Source of the DNA: Larix kaempferi
Taxonomy: Eukaryota; Streptophyta; Pinopsida; Pinales; Pinaceae
DNA: 64,000 nucleotides
Direction: 5' to 3'
NCBI GenBank assembly: GCA_027924585.1
Contig: BSBM01000877.1
Span: 3,907,501 to 3,971,500, forward strand
Part shown: in pieces, positions 60,551 to 64,000 of the stretch
How positions within the stretch are numbered: position 1 is the first letter of the stretch
Layout: the number at the start of each line of letters is the position of its first letter
Made by a program: the position numbers and the translations under genes
Notes under the pieces: generated by a model
What the model was told of the DNA's origin: nothing
Database searches by the model: none
The model's input: the letters and a program-made list of their open reading frames with translations, nothing else

Positions 60551-60770
60551 GTAAGTGATCTCATAGTCATAACCCATGAGTTTGCTAACCCATTTATGTT
60601 GTTCTGGGGAGGAGACCCGTTGTTCTAGGAAATATTTCAGACTTTGGTGATTCGTCTTGATGGAGAAATGATTCCCTAATAGGGATGGACGCCACTTCTA
60701 TACTGCATGCAAAATAGCCATCATTTCCTTCTCATATTTAGAGGCGGATAAATTCTTATCGGAAAGGGCT
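60551..60770 (-). pseudogene. RNase H N-terminal part of the chromovirus
   Basis: Reads ALSDKNLSASKYEKEMMAIL, then HFSIKTNHQSLKYFLEQRVS and KWVSKLMGYDYEITYK, the usual chromovirus RNase H, stopping at the insertion point. In complete elements the first motif follows the polymerase; here it is joined directly to protease-linker sequence. Confidence 0.82.
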
Positions 60771-61340
60771 CTTGAAGGTGGCAATCCCACTGGTTCAACA
60801 AAGACACCTGCATATCTATCCAAAAAAATTTGTAGATCCAAAGGAGTAGTGGAGACCGCTGATGGGTCCATCTGAATGGAATGGAGCTGAGTGATGACAC
60901 TATGTTAATTCTTCTTAAGGATCTTTTCCAGGTGATGTGAAATGATGATGCTGCGAGACCCTAGTTTTAAGCCCGTCAATGTGTGTTTTTTCCCCATTGA
61001 CTGAAAAATGCATCCAAAGTTTAGCAAAATCCCATATGGTGGGGCCAAGTGTGCGTAACCATTGAGCACCAAAAACCACATCACATCCGCTTAAGGCCAA
61101 TGAAAACATGTCGGAACGCAGGTTATAATATCCCATAGAGATACTCACATTGCGACACTTTCCCTTACAAGGTAAGGTTCCCCCATTTGCAATCATGACT
61201 TCAAATTTAGAGAAAGGATGGACAAAAAAATAAGCCTGTTTGGCAATCCGAGGGTCAATGAAGTTATGAGTGCTACCAGAATCAATGAGTATTGTAAGAG
61301 GGATATTCTTTTAGTAACCTCTGACCCACATCGTTTGTGG
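60771..61340 (-). pseudogene. aspartic protease and linker of the chromovirus
   Basis: Active site ILIDSGSTHNFIDPRIAKQA (about 61255-61315), then VMIANGGTLPCKGKCRNVSI and DVVFGAQWLRTLGPTIWDF, then a linker that reaches VEPVGLPPSR where the polymerase should begin. The frame instead continues into RNase H at about 60770. A TAG near 61312 interrupts the start of the domain. Confidence 0.85.
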
Positions 61341-62315
61341 GGTTGTGAATCCAGCTAAATCATGGAGAGATATCTCTGGGTGGTCTTATTGAGACAGAGG
61401 GTCAACAGGAGGTTGTTGAATGTTGACCTGATCATCTATTGTATCCAGATATTCTTCACCAATTCCAAAGTCAGGTGGAGAATCCACATCTAAGAGATAG
61501 ATCTTTTTCTCAACACATCTATGTCCCCGAGTCAATTTCTCATCACAATTATAACAAAGCCCTTTTTCTCTATGTGCTCACATCTCTGCTTCAAACAAAT
61601 TCTTGATAGGAGTTGGTTGAGGAGTTGGCGTGATGGGAGGTCATTGGGAAACTATATTTCTGAATGGAACAAAAGTGGATTTGGAGCGTTGTTGGACTGC
61701 GATCTTGTCCTCTGCCAACTTATCCAACCATAGGACTTCCTTCATTGTGCTGGGATAGAACATTTTAACTTCAGATCAGATTGCATCTTTCAGACCACTG
61801 ACAAAACAACTCTTGTAGAATTCATCAGACAATCCTTCTGTGTGATTGGCTAGTTTCTCAAATTTGGTCTGATACTCTCTCATAGTGCCAATTTGGCGAA
61901 GTTTAGTGAGTGATCCTGTGAAGTCATAAAAAACACTAGCACCAAATAGTTGCAAAAGGAGTTGGAAAAAATATGTCCATTTTGGTTCTGCATGAGCCTT
62001 GATGTACCAACAGAACCATTGAAGGGATTCATGTTCCAAGTGAAAGGATGCAAGTGGAACTTTGTTGACATCAAATGTATTATGCAAATTGAAATATTGT
62101 TCTGCTCGATATATCCATCCAGTCAGATCATCGCCATTGAAGCAAGGAAAATCAAGCTTCATCCCATAAAAGGTGTTGGAAGAAGAGAACCCAGTGTCTG
62201 CAAAAGACTCTGGCTATTGTCTATTGTTCATGGCTGAAGGCTGAAGATGGAGGCTGAGAATTTTTTCATCCAGGTCTTGAAGTTTGGTCTTGAGGGTTGC
62301 AAGTTATTCCTCCAT
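61341..62315 (-). pseudogene. gag of the chromovirus
   Basis: ATG at 62315, with a TAA three codons later. Capsid motifs: KLDFPCFNGDDLTGWIYRAE, FHLEHESLQWFCWYIK, REYQTKFEKLANHTEGLSDE, FYKSCFVSGLKDAI. The C-terminus carries a zinc knuckle CYNCDEKLTRGHRC and an acidic stretch. Several stops (for example 61776 TAA/TAG-type) break it. Confidence 0.85.
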
Positions 62316-63087
62316 GTTTTTTGCTCTGTTAGTAAAAGAAAGTTTTGATTTGGGAAAATCTATGATGGTTAATTGGGGTTTAACTAGGTTTTGGACACTT
62401 TCTAATGGACATGGAAGTAGAAAATGGGAATTTTAGAAGCGGGGTGAAAGAATGAGAAAATTTGTCAAACAGGGACAAAGAAGCAAAAATAGGAAATGAA
62501 CACTGTGGAAAAATTTGAAGGCAATTGGGTGAAAATTGAAGAAGTTGTGGCAAACCCTAAAAATAGACAGATGTCAGATTTCTGGCTTTGGGAAGTGGAA
62601 TTTGGGATAGGATCCTCAGGAATGAAATATGTAGAATGGGATTGCAGGGGTGTCCGTTATCTGCTATTTTTCAGTTGAAAATAGATATGGACCCCAGGTA
62701 TGCTCAGATTCCTAACAGTTCAAGGGATTCACTCAGCCACCAATGTTGTTTGATGACTTGCGTATTGGGGCAGTACCCCTCACTCCACGTCTCAGGTAAA
62801 ACTGATAACTACTTTTCCACAAACGACAGCTCTTGGTTTACCTCACGGGTGGGAACTAGTCAATCAGGTAGGGGTAGTTTCCCTTTTCGCTAGCATTTCC
62901 TCTTAATGAGCCAACTAATTTGGGGTTCCCGTGGTACCTCTCACAATGAGTTTTAGGGCTATGCTCAAGTACTTCCCACAGTTCAACAGATAGGGATTAT
63001 TCCTAGATCCAAACCTGCAATTGAAAGGAACAATACAGATGCGAAAAAAAATTTGGAAGAAATTCCACCCAACGAGCCCAAGAAAGT
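62316..63087 (-). other. 5' leader of the chromovirus
   Basis: About 770 bp between primer site and gag with no supported ORF. Confidence 0.55.
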
Positions 63088-63099
63088 GCTCTGATACCA
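63088..63099 (-). other. primer-binding site of the chromovirus, initiator tRNA-Met
   Basis: TGGTATCAGAGC in element sense, two bases inside the LTR end at 63102. Confidence 0.92.
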
Positions 63100-63101
63100 G
63101 A

Positions 63102-63500
63102 TGTGAGGAACCTGCAACAATTAATTGATGAAAACACACTATATATTAGAAGATAGAAGAGGTTTATTAATCGCAGGCCATTTTGAGGGGGAAACCTTGT
63201 GTTGGAGAAAACTTCCTATGGATTCGGGTGGACCACAACAGACAGTTGACTGCCAGAAATTAACTCAATTCTCAATGCTATACTATATAAACGACAATGC
63301 TAAGACAATGAAGAACATAACCAACCTCGATCCAAACGTTTGGTGTATATCCATGTTGGAGCTTTCAATCCGTGCACTTGAACCTGCAAATTAGTCTTGA
63401 CAACCAATAGACAACAAGCGCATATAATATATAAATGACATTAACATCATCAATAGCAATGGTCCATGATATGATAAGTAAATGCAACCCAATGTAATAT
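63102..63500 (-). repeat. 5' LTR of the chromovirus (outer end uncertain)
   Basis: The left edge TGTGAGGAACC follows the primer site. The first 115 bp match 32504 onward; the remainder does not. The copia LTR at 63501 either interrupts it or adjoins its end. Confidence 0.65.
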
Positions 63501-64000
63501 TGTTGAGATATTGTAACTTCAAAGAATATTATATTTGTACTTTATTATTTCGGAGATGTTTCATTCCTCCGTGAAGATCTTCTTGTATATCCGGAGATGT
63601 TTATTCCTCCGTCGGAATGTGGTAACTCGGGTTATTAGACTTCCCTAGTGGGGGTCGGCCCTGTATATGTTATGTGGGTCAAAGGGTTATTAGACCACCC
63701 TAGAGGGGTCAGTCCAGTATGTTGTAGTGGGGTATTTAACCCATTGGTTAAATACGAGCCTACGTGTACCTGTGTACAATACATGTCAGTGTAGTGTATA
63801 AATAGAGGAGGTGTGTTCTTCATTTGACACACACACTCACTTGAGAAAGGTGCACTTGTGGAGGAGAGGTCTGCTATGGTGGAGGAGGAGATCATATCTT
63901 TGGTTTGCATCTTTTTGTATTGCTGGTCATCTATATTGAGGAAGCTTTACTGAGTTTTCTACCCCATGAGGGTTTCCTAGGATAAATCTGTGTCTCTTGT
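63501..64000 (+). mobile_element. copia LTR, truncated by the window end
   Basis: Begins TGTTGAGATATTGTAACTTC. It is related to the LTRs at 15414, 21878 and the solo LTR: two U3 boxes starting GGGTTATTAGAC (63629-63661, 63684-63715), TATAAATAG at 63797-63805, and GAGGAGAGG after it. It is not preceded by a purine tract, so it is a 5' LTR or a solo LTR; the rest is outside the window. Confidence 0.85.

Larger units (their letters stand above)
32504..63500 (-). mobile_element. chromovirus-type Ty3/gypsy element, split by a nested insertion
   Basis: Minus-strand pol pieces at 32955-34447 and gag, protease and RNase H pieces at 60551-62315 form one element, because the RNase H reading resumes across the insertion: YDYEITYK on the right is continued by GKDNLVADALSR on the left. 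The nested guest is 34453-60545. Terminal segments starting TGTGAGGAACCTGCAACAAT occur at 32504 and 63102. The polymerase catalytic core is deleted. A GPY/F-type integrase tail followed by a chromodomain-like stretch supports chromovirus; I cannot assign the clade. The right outer limit is uncertain because a copia LTR begins at 63501. Confidence 0.82.

Overview
The window looks like nuclear DNA of a large, repeat-rich plant genome. I see no intact host gene, rRNA or tRNA. Nearly everything I can identify is an LTR retrotransposon, several nested inside one another. The element types (Ty3/gypsy Athila-like, Tat-like and chromovirus; Ty1/copia; copia-gag and non-coding derivatives) are those of land plants. 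The degree of nesting and LTR decay would suit a gymnosperm or another giant genome, but that is a guess.

Layout. 1-4443: AT-rich DNA with no supported gene. 4444-25400: a minus-strand Athila-like element with 1.42 kb LTRs, tRNA-Asp primer site, gag, pol, a GC-rich tandem array and an extra ORF between pol and the 3' LTR. A nearly pristine copia element (15414-22482) sits inside its gag, in the second zinc knuckle. 25401-29401: unassigned. 29402-32390: a 3 kb copia-type element carrying only a gag-like ORF. 32504 to about 63500: a minus-strand chromovirus lacking its reverse transcriptase core. It is split by a non-coding element with 1.37 kb LTRs (34453-60545), itself split by a plus-strand Tat-like element (37995-55339). 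A solo copia LTR (51737-52340) lies in the latter's 3' LTR. 63501 to the window end: a further copia LTR of the same broad family.

The most unusual object is the Tat-like element at 37995-55339. Its LTRs are about 5.1-5.2 kb, and each carries a decayed long ORF (38937-42268 and 50531-54434). The two LTRs of one element were identical at insertion, so comparing them recovers the ancestral state: no stop codon or frameshift I found is shared, and the indels add up exactly to an ancestral frame of 1,101 codons. The element therefore very probably inserted with an intact, unrecognised protein of about 1,100 residues (globular N-terminal half, basic middle, coiled-coil C-terminal half) inside its LTR. 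A TATA-like box downstream of the ORF suggests it lies in U3. The internal region is also unusual: a Tat-type second RNase H lies between protease and reverse transcriptase.

Order of events. Each split element predates its guest: chromovirus, then non-coding element, then Tat-like element, then solo LTR. Separately, the Athila-like element (about 2.5% LTR divergence by eye) predates the copia insertion (one difference in 605 bp). Many stop codons are TAG where CAG is the evident ancestor, as expected from deamination of methylated CHG sites in silenced plant transposons.
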